Below are positions 42,220 to 50,872 of a DNA stretch of 64,000 nucleotides, in pieces. The stretch covers positions 62,001 to 126,000 of the forward strand of contig NZ_AOFD01000002.1 of the NCBI RefSeq assembly GCF_000332815.1, given 5' to 3'. The position numbers and the translations under genes are program-made. Every line of letters begins with the position of its first letter. The stretch's first letter is position 1. This stretch comes from Arthrobacter nitrophenolicus. Its GTDB lineage: Bacteria; Actinomycetota; Actinomycetes; Actinomycetales; Micrococcaceae. The notes under the pieces are model-generated. The model searched no databases. It was given only the letters and a program-made list of their open reading frames with translations, and was not told the DNA's origin.

Positions 42220-43202
42220 CCTGCGAGGCTCGCCACCAGCCGGTCTTCCGTGGCGGGTGCCAGCCCGGCCCTGCGTGGCCGGTCCAGGCCCCGGCTGCGT
42301 TCATCGAGCAGGGTGTCCGCCAGGGTTTCCTGCCAGGGCCGCAGGACCAGTCCTGCCGCTTTGGCGGCCTGGTTGCTGCGGGCCATGAAGCCGTCATGGC
42401 CGGGTGGACGCCACAGCGGCAGCGAGTCCGGGCCGGACCAGTACTCCACGCCCTGCTGCGCCAGCCATTCTTCGCCAGCCGTGACGGTCTGCCCACGATG
42501 GCCGGCAGCCTCCCGCGCCGCCTCGAGGAATTGTCCGAACGGCACTGTCTCCCCCACCGCGCTCAAAGCACCGGTGGTGCCTCGTTCCGCGGCCAGCAGA
42601 ATCCAGCCTGCAAGGTCGCGGACGTCGATGACCTGCGTGGGGTGCCCGCCGATGTCCGGGACGAGGACCGGTTTGTTGTCCCTGGCCAGGCGCGCCGGCC
42701 AGTAGCCGTAGCGGTCCGAGCCGTCGCCGGGGCCGCCGATCAGGCCTGCCCGGCAAAGGTGGGCCCTGCCGCCGGCGGCAGCAAGGGTGGCGTCCTCGAT
42801 GGCCGCCTTCGATTCGCCGTAGTTTTCGGCAGTGGATTCCACCCCCGGGTCCAGTGCCGGCAGGAGTGCCGCGTCCTCCGTTGCCCCGGGGACCGAGTGG
42901 TCCGCATAGACGGAGCAGCTGGATACGAAAGTCCAGTGCGCCGCCCGGTCTGCGAGGCACGCCAGCGCGTCCCGGGCGAAGGCCGGGTTCCGGGCGACGT
43001 CGATGACGGCGTCCCACTCCCCCGACACGCCGCCATAGGCTTTCGCGCCCAGTGAACGGTCCGCCCTGATCCACTCGGCACCCGGCGGTGGCGGGCCCGC
43101 CGTTCCCCGCGCCAGGCAGGCAATCCGGTGGCCTGCGGCGGCTGCCTGGCGGACGATTTCTGCTGACAGGAAGGCGGTTCCGCCGAGGATGAGGATGCGC
43201 AT
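42216..43202 (-). CDS. NAD-dependent epimerase/dehydratase family protein
   Basis: An extended-SDR Rossmann protein of 328 aa: MRILILGGTAFLSAEIVRQA at the start, FVSSCSVYADHSVPG near 98 and YGESKAAIEDA near 150 (catalytic Tyr-Lys). The GGTxFLSxE form and the long C-terminal region HDGFMARSNQAAKAAGL place it with the sugar-nucleotide or reductase-type epimerases common in Arthrobacter. ATG at 43202. Convergent overlap of four bases with osmC; divergent from mscS. Substrate unknown. Confidence 0.85.
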   Translation of the reverse strand: MRILILGGTAFLSAEIVRQAAAAGHRIACLARGTAGPPPPGAEWIRADRSLGAKAYGGVSGEWDAVIDVARNPAFARDALACLADRAAHWTFVSSCSVYADHSVPGATEDAALLPALDPGVESTAENYGESKAAIEDATLAAAGGRAHLCRAGLIGGPGDGSDRYGYWPARLARDNKPVLVPDIGGHPTQVIDVRDLAGWILLAAERGTTGALSAVGETVPFGQFLEAAREAAGHRGQTVTAGEEWLAQQGVEYWSGPDSLPLWRPPGHDGFMARSNQAAKAAGLVLRPWQETLADTLLDERSRGLDRPRRAGLAPATEDRLVASLAG

Positions 43203-43267
43203 TGCTCCACGCTACGGGGCTAGGGTTAAAGGAGAACAGAGCCGCGCTTCAAGGAGTTTTTCCACCT

Positions 43268-43953
43268 ATGGTCAATATGTTGTCAGTCCTGCCGTCCGCC
43301 GCGTCCGATCCGGACGGCGTCAGTATCACGGGGATCGTGATCAGCCTCGGCGTGGGCGTTGCCGTGTGGCTGGTGGCGACGTTCGTCATTTCCCGCATCA
43401 CGCGGCGGGTGGCGTCCGGCAGCAACTTCTTCAAGAACCGCACTTTCAAGTGGGTGGCCCCCGCGCTGCGTGCGCTGGACCATGAACGGCGCGTGCAGCG
43501 CGCCGAGACCATCGGGTCCCTGCTGAACAGCGTCGTGGGCGTGCTGGTGGTGGTCATCACCGGCATGTACGTGCTGCAGAACCTGGACATCAACATCGCC
43601 CCGCTGCTCACCAGCGTCGGCATCCTGGGTGTGGCCATCGGTTTCGGCGCCCAGCAGCTGATCCGCGACTTCCTGGCGGGCATCTTCATCACCATCGAGG
43701 ACCAGTACGGGATCGGCGACGTGATCGAGACCAGCGAGGTGGTGGGCGTGGTTGAGTCGATGGGCCTGCGCATCACCCGCGTCCGGTCCGACGACGGCGC
43801 CATCTGGTACCTGCGCAATGGTGAAATCCTGCGGGTGGGCAACCGGTCGCAGGGAAACTACGTCCCGCTGCATGAGGAGCCGGACGCACCACCGACCAGG
43901 GCTCGGACCACGGTGCCGAGAACACGAAGACCAACCAGAAAGCCGGAGAGTAG
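43268..43953 (+). CDS. MscS family small-conductance mechanosensitive channel (frame broken near the 3' end)
   Basis: A short MscS of 228 aa: one helix at residues 18-38, a second near 95-115 and the pore helix plus beta-domain start GILGVAIGFGAQQLIRDFLAG, then DQYGIGDVIE and the beta domain to about 200. The large C-terminal cage domain of E. coli MscS is missing, so the lateral portals would differ. The break is near 43889: restoring one base in GCACCACC gives the acidic tail DQGSDHGAENTKTNQKAGE ending at TAG 43953, three bases before the glbO start. ATG at 43268 with AAGGAG upstream; TAGGGT near 43221 is a possible -10. Confidence 0.87.
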
Positions 43954-43955
43954 CC

Positions 43956-44408
43956 ATGACGATTCCCGTTGAGCCCCAGCGGCCGCGCCAGCTGATGCAG
44001 AACGATCCCTTCAGCCAGCCCGGCTACACGGACAACTTCTACGACGCCGTGGGCGGCCACGACACGTTCGCCAAGCTCATCGACGTCTTTTACGACGGCG
44101 TGGCGACCGATCCGCTGCTGCGCCCGATGTACCCGGAAGAGGACCTGGGGCCGGCCAAGCGGCGGTTCCTCATGTTCCTGGAGCAGTACTGGGGCGGTCC
44201 CACCACCTACGGGGAGGAGCGCGGCCATCCGCGCCTCCGGATGCGCCACATGCCGTTCAAGGTGACGCCCGAGGCCAAGGACCGCTGGCTGTTCCACATG
44301 CGCAAGGCCGTGGACGCCCTGGAGCTGCCGCCCCTTTATGAAGGCACCCTGTGGGACTACATGGAGCGGGCAGCGCTGTCCATGATTAACAGCCCGTCCG
44401 GCCAGTAG
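43956..44408 (+). CDS. glbO: Group II truncated hemoglobin GlbO
   Basis: The 150-aa product fits trHbO: FYDAVGGHDTFAKLIDVFYD, LRPMYPEEDLGPAKRRFLMF, QYWGGPTTY, the proximal His in LRMRHMPFKV and Trp G8 in AKDRWLFHM. It binds O2 and is proposed to serve respiration or oxidative defence. The first 20 residues are a Pro-rich extension. ATG at 43956 follows GGAGAG at seven bases, a ribosome site located inside the end of mscS, so the two are probably coupled. Confidence 0.94.
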   Translation: MTIPVEPQRPRQLMQNDPFSQPGYTDNFYDAVGGHDTFAKLIDVFYDGVATDPLLRPMYPEEDLGPAKRRFLMFLEQYWGGPTTYGEERGHPRLRMRHMPFKVTPEAKDRWLFHMRKAVDALELPPLYEGTLWDYMERAALSMINSPSGQ

Positions 44409-44424
44409 GCGGTTCCTGCTGCTC

Positions 44425-45084
44425 CTAGAGCAGCCCGCTTCCGGTCCGGGCAAGGACGTGTCCGCGGGGGCCGGAGAGCCGGAACCAGCGGCCGGCGCGG
44501 TACAGCTTCTGGTCGCCGTCCGCGAGGAAACCCAGGGCGAGGGCGGCGAAGGCTGCCCCCGCAGGCAGCCCCGAATCGTCCAGTTCCCTGCCCCACACGG
44601 CTGCCCTCGCGTTGTTGACGATCATCGCGCCCGGCTTATCCGGCACAATGGAGGCCACTTCGGCGATTCCGGCTTCGGCTGCTTCCCGCAGGGACGCGTC
44701 GCTTCGCGGGCCTAGCAGCTCCCAGCCGCTGCGGGGCGCGCCCACGCCGGTCCAGGACTCGGTGACGGTGGTGGGCGGAACCGGCAGCTCGACGTCGTCC
44801 TCCGCTGCCCTGGCCAGGCGGTCCAGCACAGCCGACAACGTCACCGTGGCGTCCGTTTCCGACGGCGCCGCCAAGGCCATGGTGCGCAGCCCCAGGATGG
44901 TGGGGGTGGATTCACCCAGCAGGCGGGGCCGCAGCACGCACACGTACGCGGCGAGGACGGAACCCGCGGCCTGCAGCCGGATGGCGCCGTCGTCGATCGC
45001 TTTGGCGCGCGTGGCATAAGTCTTCAGGTCGGCAAGATCGCGGGGATCAGCGAAGCGGAAGGACGAGGTGAGGAGATCAGACAC
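44425..45084 (-). CDS. Conserved hypothetical protein
   Basis: The 219-aa product starts GTG at 45084 and reads SDLLTSSFRFADPRDLADLK. It contains ETDATVTLSAVLDRLARA and VTESWTGVGAPRSGWELLG, and ends LYRAGRWFRLSGPRGHVLARTG. It is Ala/Leu-rich with no membrane helix or signal peptide. I recognise no catalytic motif. No ribosome site is visible at the chosen GTG. The longer frame upstream runs antisense through tesB and is not supported. Shares a 63-bp divergent promoter region with tesB. Confidence 0.7.
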   Translation of the reverse strand: MSDLLTSSFRFADPRDLADLKTYATRAKAIDDGAIRLQAAGSVLAAYVCVLRPRLLGESTPTILGLRTMALAAPSETDATVTLSAVLDRLARAAEDDVELPVPPTTVTESWTGVGAPRSGWELLGPRSDASLREAAEAGIAEVASIVPDKPGAMIVNNARAAVWGRELDDSGLPAGAAFAALALGFLADGDQKLYRAGRWFRLSGPRGHVLARTGSGLL

Positions 45085-45135
45085 ACCAAGAACACTACCG
45101 GCTGGGCCGCGGTTGAGCAGTGCCGGGGCGCCGTC

Positions 45136-45147
45136 TAGAGTCAAACC
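45136..45147 (+). promoter_or_regulatory. Leaderless promoter -10 of tesB
   Basis: TAGAGT (45136-45141) is followed by six bases and the ATG at 45148, with no ribosome site, so the mRNA would start at the ATG. Confidence 0.5.
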
Positions 45148-46126
45148 ATGACTGAAGCCGAAGCCGGACTCCTGGCGCCGCCGAACGGTGACCCCACGTT
45201 GTCGCTGATCAAACTGCTTGACCTTGGCCAGCTGGAGGGAGCCCGGACGGACGAGGACATCTTCCTTGGGCCGTCGCAGCAGCAGCCCCACCACCGCGTG
45301 TTCGGCGGCCAGGTCCTGGCGCAGTCGCTGATCGCATCCATCCGCACCGTGGACCCGGAGCGGTTCGTCCATTCCATGCACGGGTACTTCCTGCGGCCGG
45401 GCGATGCCAACAAGCCCATCACGTTCGGGGTGCAGCGCCTCCGGGACGGCCGCTCCTTTTCCGCCCGCCGGGTCCACGCCTACCAGGACGGCGTGCCCAT
45501 CCTGTCGATGATCGCGTCCTTCCAGGGCGAGGACGAGGGCGTCGAGCACGAGTCGGCCATGCCTGCCGGGATCCCGGACCCCGAGTCCTTGCCCTCCACC
45601 GCGGACCTGCTCGGCAAGTTCGACAATCCCGTCGCGCGGCACTACGCCTATGAACGGCCCTTCGATATCCGGCACGTGGATCCGCCGCTGTACATCTCGG
45701 CTAAAGGCACCCGGGAAGCCCGCAACGCGGTGTGGATGAAGACGTTCGGGCCCATGCCGGACAACGCCAACCTGCACCGGGCGGCCCTCGCCTACGCCAG
45801 CGACTACACGCTCCTCGAGTCCATCCTGCGCCGGCACGGCCTGAGCTGGATGACGCCGGGAATGAACGTTGCCAGCCTCGACCACGCCATGTGGTGGCAC
45901 CGGCCCGCCCGCGTTGATGAATGGCTGCTCTACGTCCAGGAGTCCCCCAGTGCGCAGCGCCCGCGGGCTGGCCACCGGCAAGATCTTTAACCAGGCCGGC
46001 CAGCACGTGGCTTCGGTGGCGCAGGAGGGCATGGTCCGGGTTCCCACGGATGTGAAGAGCAAGGTGGTGGGGGCTTTCCAGTCCAAGGTCCTGGAACACC
46101 AGATCCGCAAAGCCGGCCGGGAGTAG
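45148..46126 (+). CDS. tesB: Acyl-CoA thioesterase II, TesB family (frame broken once)
   Basis: A double hot-dog thioesterase that hydrolyses medium- and long-chain acyl-CoA; the joined product is about 326 aa. It has RVFGGQVLAQSLIAS near residue 50, HSMHGYFLRPGDANKPI near 75, ARRVHAYQDG, the second-domain SLDHAMWWHRP near 250, and the end SARGLATGKIFNQAGQHVASVAQEGMVR. The break is near 45956: after ESPSAQ two bases are missing (or one is extra) before SARGLATG. Followed by a bidirectional terminator shared with ettA. Confidence 0.92.
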
Positions 46127-46143
46127 CAGGCACGACGATACGC

Positions 46144-46176
46144 AGGAGGCCGGCACCCAACGGGTGCCGGCCTCCT
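46144..46176. terminator. Bidirectional terminator between tesB and ettA
   Basis: A perfect 15-bp stem (arm AGGAGGCCGGCACCC, loop AAC) lies 17 bases after tesB and 13 bases from the convergent ettA stop. Confidence 0.85.
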
Positions 46177-46189
46177 TGGCGCTTGACTC

Positions 46190-47872
46190 CTAGTCGCGGG
46201 TCAGGCGGCGGTGGGTCACACGGTGCGGCTTGGCAGCATCGGGGCCCAGGCGTTCCACCTTGTTCTCCTCGTAGGACTCGAAGTTGCCCTCGAACCAATA
46301 CCACTTGGAGGGGTTTTCGTCGTCACCTTCGTAGGCCAGGATGTGCGTGGCCACCCGGTCCAGGAACCAGCGGTCGTGGGATACGACGACGGCGCAGCCG
46401 GGGAACTCGAGCAGCGCGTTCTCCAGGCTGCTGAGGGTTTCGACGTCGAGGTCGTTGGTGGGCTCGTCGAGGAGCAGCAGGTTTCCGCCCTGCTTGAGGG
46501 TCAGCGCGAGGTTCAGGCGGTTGCGCTCACCGCCGGAAAGCACGCCGGCCTTCTTCTGCTGGTCCGGGCCCTTGAAGCCGAAGGCGGCCACGTAGGCGCG
46601 GGACGGCATTTCCACCTGGCCCACCTGGATGAAGTCGAGGCCGTCGGAAACAACCTCCCACAGCGTCTTGTTGGGGTCGATGCCGCCGCGGCTCTGGTCC
46701 GCGTAGGAGATCTTGACGGAGTCACCGATCTTGAGGTCGCCGCCGTCCAGCGGCTCCAGGCCGACGATGGTCTTGAACAGGGTGGTCTTGCCTACGCCGT
46801 TGGGTCCGATGACGCCGACGATGCCGTTGCGCGGCAGGCTGAAGGACAGTCCGTCGATGAGCACCCGGTCCTCGAAGCCCTTCTGGAGATTCTTGGCCTC
46901 CAGCACCAGGCCGCCCAGGCGGGGTCCCGGCGGAATCTGGATCTCTTCGAAGTCAAGCTTGCGGGTACGGTCAGCCTCGGCGGCCATTTCCTCGTAGCGG
47001 GCCAAACGGGCCTTTGACTTGGTCTGCCGGCCCTTCGCGTTGGAGCGGACCCACTCGAGTTCCTCGGCGAGGCGCTTGGCCTGCTTGGCGTCCTTCTTGC
47101 CCTGGATCTCCAGGCGGGCGCGCTTCTTCTCCAGGTAGGTGGAGTAGTTGCCCTCGTAGGGGTACAGGTGGCCGCGGTCCACCTCGGCGATCCATTCCGC
47201 CACGTGGTCGAGGAAGTAACGGTCGTGGGTCACGGCCAGGACGGCGCCCGGGTAGCTGGAGAGGTGCTGTTCGAGCCACAGGACGCTTTCGGCGTCCAGG
47301 TGGTTGGTGGGCTCGTCGAGGAGCAGCAGGTCCGGCTTCTGCAGGAGAAGCTTGCACAGGGCGACGCGGCGGCGCTCACCACCGGAAAGGTTGGTGACGT
47401 CGGCGTCGGCAGGCGGGCAGCGGAGGGCGTCCATGGCCTGTTCGAGCTGGGAATCCAGGTCCCAGGCGTCGGCGGCATCGATGGCTTCCTGGAGCTTACC
47501 CATCTCCTCGAGGAGGGTGTCATAGTCAGCGTCCGGGCTGGCCATTTCCTCGGAAATCTCGTTGAAGCGCTGGATCTTGCCGTAGATCTCGCCCACGCCT
47601 TCCTGGACGTTGCCCAGGACGGTCTTCTCTTCGTTCAGCGGGGGCTCCTGGAGCAGGATACCCACGGTGTAGCCGGGGCTGAGCCGGGCTTCGCCGTTCG
47701 AGGGGGTGTCCAGTCCGGCCATGATCTTGAGGATGGTGGACTTACCGGCACCGTTCGGGCCTACAACGCCAATCTTGGCGCCAGGGAAGAACGACATGCT
47801 TACGTCGTCAAGAATGAGCTTTTCGCCAACGGCTTTTCGGGCCTTGGTCATTGTGTAGATAAATTCCGCCAT
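46190..47872 (-). CDS. ettA: Energy-dependent translational throttle protein EttA (ABC-F)
   Basis: The 560-aa product has two ABC domains and no membrane segment. Walker A motifs are GPNGAGKST (about 38) and GPNGVGKTT (about 360). The signatures are LSGGERRRVALCKLL and LSGGERNRLNLALTL, and the Walker B regions LLLLDEPTNHLD and LLLLDEPTNDLD. The linker near 250-320 is charged (RARLEIQGKKDAKQAKRLAEE). EttA binds the ribosomal E site and gates the first peptide bond in response to energy charge. The start MAEFIYTMTKARKAVGEK is typical. Confidence 0.96.
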   Translation of the reverse strand: MAEFIYTMTKARKAVGEKLILDDVSMSFFPGAKIGVVGPNGAGKSTILKIMAGLDTPSNGEARLSPGYTVGILLQEPPLNEEKTVLGNVQEGVGEIYGKIQRFNEISEEMASPDADYDTLLEEMGKLQEAIDAADAWDLDSQLEQAMDALRCPPADADVTNLSGGERRRVALCKLLLQKPDLLLLDEPTNHLDAESVLWLEQHLSSYPGAVLAVTHDRYFLDHVAEWIAEVDRGHLYPYEGNYSTYLEKKRARLEIQGKKDAKQAKRLAEELEWVRSNAKGRQTKSKARLARYEEMAAEADRTRKLDFEEIQIPPGPRLGGLVLEAKNLQKGFEDRVLIDGLSFSLPRNGIVGVIGPNGVGKTTLFKTIVGLEPLDGGDLKIGDSVKISYADQSRGGIDPNKTLWEVVSDGLDFIQVGQVEMPSRAYVAAFGFKGPDQQKKAGVLSGGERNRLNLALTLKQGGNLLLLDEPTNDLDVETLSSLENALLEFPGCAVVVSHDRWFLDRVATHILAYEGDDENPSKWYWFEGNFESYEENKVERLGPDAAKPHRVTHRRLTRD

Positions 47873-47921
47873 GGTTCCAAATCTAGTGGGTTGGCGGGCT
47901 TAACTCATATTTGCGGCAGAC

Positions 47922-48410
47922 TCAGGAGCCGACGAAGCACTTGCCGTTCGCCAGCACGGGCAGGACCATGACCGTCACTGTCCCTTCCCTGACCTGGCCG
48001 ATGACGCAATCCTTGCCCTGCAGCACCGCCGCTTCGATGGCATCAGCCTCCAGGCCGGTGGGGGTACGGCTCTGGGAGACCTGCAGGACGCCGGGTGCAA
48101 TGCCGGCGCCGGTAAGGGCGTCGGTCACCTGGGCGGTGGCCGGCTTGGGCGCCGCCGCCGCGAGCTGGGTCAGCACGGTAGTGACCGTCTCCTTGACCTC
48201 TTCGGTGGCCACAGTTTCGGGATTGGCTGAGGGCTTGGCCGACGTGTCTGCGAGCGCCTGGCCGCCTGCTCCGCTATCCCCGGCGGGAGCAGTTTGCGCA
48301 GCCGGCTCTTCTTTGCCTGTGGCGGACCCAACAGGTTCAGTGGTGGAGCCGGGGGTACAGGCCGACATCAGGATTAGGAGAGCCGCGCTTGCAAGCATAC
48401 GAAGCGGCAT
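47922..48410 (-). CDS. Putative lipoprotein, DUF6993-like
   Basis: The 162-aa product has a lipoprotein signal, LASAALLILMSAC, with the lipid-modified Cys at about residue 18. An Ala/Gly/Glu-rich linker follows (to about 65), then a small globular domain with EEVKETVTTVLTQLAAAAPKPATAQVTDAL and two further cysteines (GKDCVIGQVR, ANGKCFVGS) that could form a disulfide. ATG at 48410 is preferred because it places the hydrophobic segment at the N-terminus; an upstream in-frame ATG (48494) would add 28 residues. Family name is from memory. Function unknown. Confidence 0.7.
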   Translation of the reverse strand: MPLRMLASAALLILMSACTPGSTTEPVGSATGKEEPAAQTAPAGDSGAGGQALADTSAKPSANPETVATEEVKETVTTVLTQLAAAAPKPATAQVTDALTGAGIAPGVLQVSQSRTPTGLEADAIEAAVLQGKDCVIGQVREGTVTVMVLPVLANGKCFVGS

Positions 48411-48612
48411 CGTCCGGAAACAGAAGGATGCTGAGGGAGCAGCTGGGAAGCCGCCGGCCCTGTTGATCTGCCGGTGGTCAGGAGTAAGCCGCATGCTGTC
48501 ATTCTGCCACGGCAACCTGGCCGGTTTTGCAGCCTGAGCGGACAGGGCGCGGCCGGGGGGTGCCGGCACCCTGCCCGCCCAGGAACCTGGGGGGCGCGTT
48601 GATTGGGGAAAG

Positions 48613-49173
48613 CTAGACTCCTGATTCGGCGAGCTCCCCTGTTTCCAGATTGAGCGGCACCAGGTTGCCGTCGCCGTCCTCCACGTAGGTGGCGGCAGGA
48701 TCACCGCCATCCACGTCGTCGTCGCCATCATCGGGTTCGTCGAGCGGGCCATCCGGGTGGATGGTGTGTGCCGGGCCGGTAGGGGTCCCGTGCTCCACAA
48801 GCGAGAGAGCCGGCTTCGTGGAAGAACGGGTGAAGTTGGCCGTGCCCCACATGAGGTCATGGCCCACGGAGTCGGCGTCGATGGTGTGGGAGTAGTAGAC
48901 CCTGCCGTCCCTTTCCCAGCTGCGGATCTTGAGCTTTCCTACCACGATGACGGGCTGGCCCTTCCTGATGCTGCAGCCAATGCTGCCCGCAAGATGCCGG
49001 TAGCCCTGGACCAGGAACCAGTTCGTGTGGCTGTCAGACCAGACGCCGGTTTCCCTGTCGCGCCGACGGGTGGTGGAAGCTATGCGGAAGGAGGCAGTGG
49101 CGGTTCCTCCCGGCGTGGTGCCGCTCGTGATCTCGGTGGCAACAAAGCCCCGGATCGTGATGGTGTCGCTCAT
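48613..49173 (-). CDS. ssb: Single-stranded DNA-binding protein paralogue
   Basis: The 186-aa product has an OB fold over residues 1-115: ITIRGFVATEITSGT, ASFRIASTTRRRDRETGVWSD, NWFLVQGYRHLAGSI and KGQPVIVVGKLKIRSW. The tail is acidic (DEPDDGDDDVDGGD) but ends NLETGELAESGV, without the DDDIPF-type tip that recruits repair and replication proteins. It is not next to rpsF/rpsR, where the main replicative ssb sits in actinobacteria, so it is probably a second SSB. ATG at 49173 with AGGACGAAG upstream. Confidence 0.9.
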   Translation of the reverse strand: MSDTITIRGFVATEITSGTTPGGTATASFRIASTTRRRDRETGVWSDSHTNWFLVQGYRHLAGSIGCSIRKGQPVIVVGKLKIRSWERDGRVYYSHTIDADSVGHDLMWGTANFTRSSTKPALSLVEHGTPTGPAHTIHPDGPLDEPDDGDDDVDGGDPAATYVEDGDGNLVPLNLETGELAESGV

Positions 49174-49389
49174 CTCTTCGTCCTGTCGTTAATGGTGATG
49201 CCCTAGCAGGCAAGACCAGCTTGCCGCCGGAGCGTTGACGGGACGAGGGCACGCAGCTCCTATGTGGACAACATCGCATTCGCGACGCCTGTAGAGGGGA
49301 AGTCGGCCACGCGGGGATGGACACGCACCACAGGCAGTCCCGGCAATGTAAACTTTTCGAGGCGCCGGAGTTCAGCTCCGGATGCACCT
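49174..49389. other. Intergenic region between ssb and tRNA-Arg
   Basis: No gene is supported. It should contain the ssb promoter (minus) and the tRNA-Arg promoter (plus). Confidence 0.4.
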
Positions 49390-49462
49390 GCCTCAGTAGC
49401 TCAGGGGATAGAGCAGCGGCCTTCTAATCCGCCGGTCGGGGGTTCGATTCCCTCCTGGGGCA
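49390..49462 (+). tRNA. tRNA-Arg(TCT)
   Basis: 73 nt with acceptor GCCTCAG/CTGGGGC, D arm GCTC-AGGGGATA-GAGC, anticodon loop CTTCTAA (anticodon TCT) and T loop TTCGATT, discriminator A. The base pair closing the anticodon loop is a C-T mismatch (stem GCGGC/TCCGC). That is unusual but does not affect the assignment. Confidence 0.92.
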
Positions 49463-49470
49463 CGCCGGAT

Positions 49471-49501
49471 GACGCCTTCGGTTCGGGGAACCGGAGGCGT
49501 C
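49471..49501. terminator. Hairpin terminator after tRNA-Arg and the ROK gene
   Basis: GACGCCTTCGGTTC pairs with GAACCGGAGGCGTC around GGG. It lies between the tRNA (plus) and the convergent ROK regulator (stop at 49518). Confidence 0.75.
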
Positions 49502-49517
49502 GTGCGTTAACGCCGCG

Positions 49518-50741
49518 TCAGGACTGCAGCAGGTGTGGCGCGTCGATCAGCGAGCGGACCACGCTGCCGGCAGCGCCGAGAAGCGCCCCTGACTCCCCCA
49601 CCACGGAAAGAGTCACCTGCTCCGGGGAAAACCTGCCGGGGGCGTACCTGCCGAGGCTTGCCAGCAGCGGTGCCCGCAGCCACGGATCGAGGACGGCGAA
49701 GTGGCCGCCGAGCACCACGGAGCCGATGTTCACCACCCGCATGGTCGAAGCCAGCGCCACACCGAGATAGCGGCCGGCACGGTTCACGGCCGCCAGCGCC
49801 GCGGGTTCGCCCGCCTGCAGCGCCTGCACCAGCAGGGCCATCGACGCAGACCGTGTCCGGGTATCGGCTGCGATACCGGCGGCGGCAAGGATCGCGTCCT
49901 GGCCCGCCACTGTTTCCAGGCACCCGGTTCCCCCGCAGGAGCAGCCGGTGCCGTCGGGTTCCACCACCACGTGCCCAACTTCCCCGGCATGTCCCTCCGG
50001 GCCCGTGAACAGTTCGGAACCGATGACCAGCCCGCCGCCGACACCCACTTCGCCCGAAACAAACAGGAAGTCAGAGCCCTCCTTTGGCCGGTGCCGTACC
50101 TCGGCCAGGGCTGCTGCGTTGGCTTCGTTGAAAAGTGACACGCCCAGGGGCGCGCCCGGCAGCACCGCGCCGGGCTCCAGCGTGACGTTGGCCCACCCCA
50201 GGTTTGGCGCGGTGAGGATGCGTGCCGCCGCCGGATCCACAAGACCGGGCACCGCGAGCCCTCCACCCAGGACCTCGACGCCGTGCTCCCCCGCCGCCGC
50301 CCGGACCGTGCCGGCCAGGCCTGCCAGTGCCGCCAGCACGGGGCCTGTACCCGCGGACCGGTTGTCCTGCTCGCGCACTTCATGGACCAGGAGGTTTCCG
50401 GACAGGTCCACCAGCCCCGCCGCAATGTAGTCGACGTTGATCTCCATGCCCAGGACACCACGGGCGGGATTGAGTTCAAGGCCGACGCCGGGCCGTCCGC
50501 GGCCCTGCTGGCTTTGCCCTGCTTCACGCAGGAGTCCCGCGTCCAGGAGGTCCAGGACCAGGCTGGACACGGGACGCTTGGTCAGCCCCGTGGCAGTGGC
50601 CAGCTGGGCCCGGCTGGGGTGGACACCGGCGGGCGCCTTGGCTACTGCCCCAAGCACCAGCGCGGTATTGCTCCGGCGGACGTCGCCCATGCTTCCGGGC
50701 ACGCCGGCCGCAGTTGCAGGCAAAGCCGGGGCAGTCGCCAA
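49518..50741 (-). CDS. xylR: ROK family repressor, probable xylose regulator XylR
   Basis: The 407-aa product has an N-terminal winged helix (residues 25-85: LATATGLTKRPVSSLVLDLL) and a ROK domain with GGGLAVPGLVDP, the zinc motif CSCGGTGCLE and GHVVVEPDGTG. TTG at 50741 follows GGGAGG at five bases. It is divergent from xylA with 131 bases between the starts. An imperfect palindrome of the ROK-operator type covers the xylA -10 region. By analogy with XylR of low-GC bacteria it should repress xylA-xylB and release DNA when xylose binds. Role inferred from position. Confidence 0.87.
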   Translation of the reverse strand: MATAPALPATAAGVPGSMGDVRRSNTALVLGAVAKAPAGVHPSRAQLATATGLTKRPVSSLVLDLLDAGLLREAGQSQQGRGRPGVGLELNPARGVLGMEINVDYIAAGLVDLSGNLLVHEVREQDNRSAGTGPVLAALAGLAGTVRAAAGEHGVEVLGGGLAVPGLVDPAAARILTAPNLGWANVTLEPGAVLPGAPLGVSLFNEANAAALAEVRHRPKEGSDFLFVSGEVGVGGGLVIGSELFTGPEGHAGEVGHVVVEPDGTGCSCGGTGCLETVAGQDAILAAAGIAADTRTRSASMALLVQALQAGEPAALAAVNRAGRYLGVALASTMRVVNIGSVVLGGHFAVLDPWLRAPLLASLGRYAPGRFSPEQVTLSVVGESGALLGAAGSVVRSLIDAPHLLQS

Positions 50742-50787
50742 TGGAACCTCCCTAAAGAATTTTTCTCCGGCTGGGGCGCCGGACCTC

Positions 50788-50832
50788 TTGACCCCAGCCT
50801 ACGGCGGTGCATATAGTTTAGGCAATGAACTA
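50788..50832 (+). promoter_or_regulatory. xylA promoter with overlapping operator-like palindrome
   Basis: TTGACC (50788-50793) and TATAGT (50812-50817) are 18 bases apart, a near-consensus sigma-70 promoter. The -10 hexamer is overlapped by TAGTTTAGGCAATGAACTA (50814-50832), an imperfect palindrome with TAGTT/AACTA ends resembling ROK-type XylR operators. Repressor bound there would block RNA polymerase. Confidence 0.7.
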
Positions 50833-50872
50833 ATTGCCCGCACTGCTGCGGCACGAATGCAAGGAAGCATCA

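Noticed and set aside
49390-49462. tRNA-Arg as an integration site
   Set aside because: No integrase nearby and no repeated tRNA 3' end was noticed downstream.
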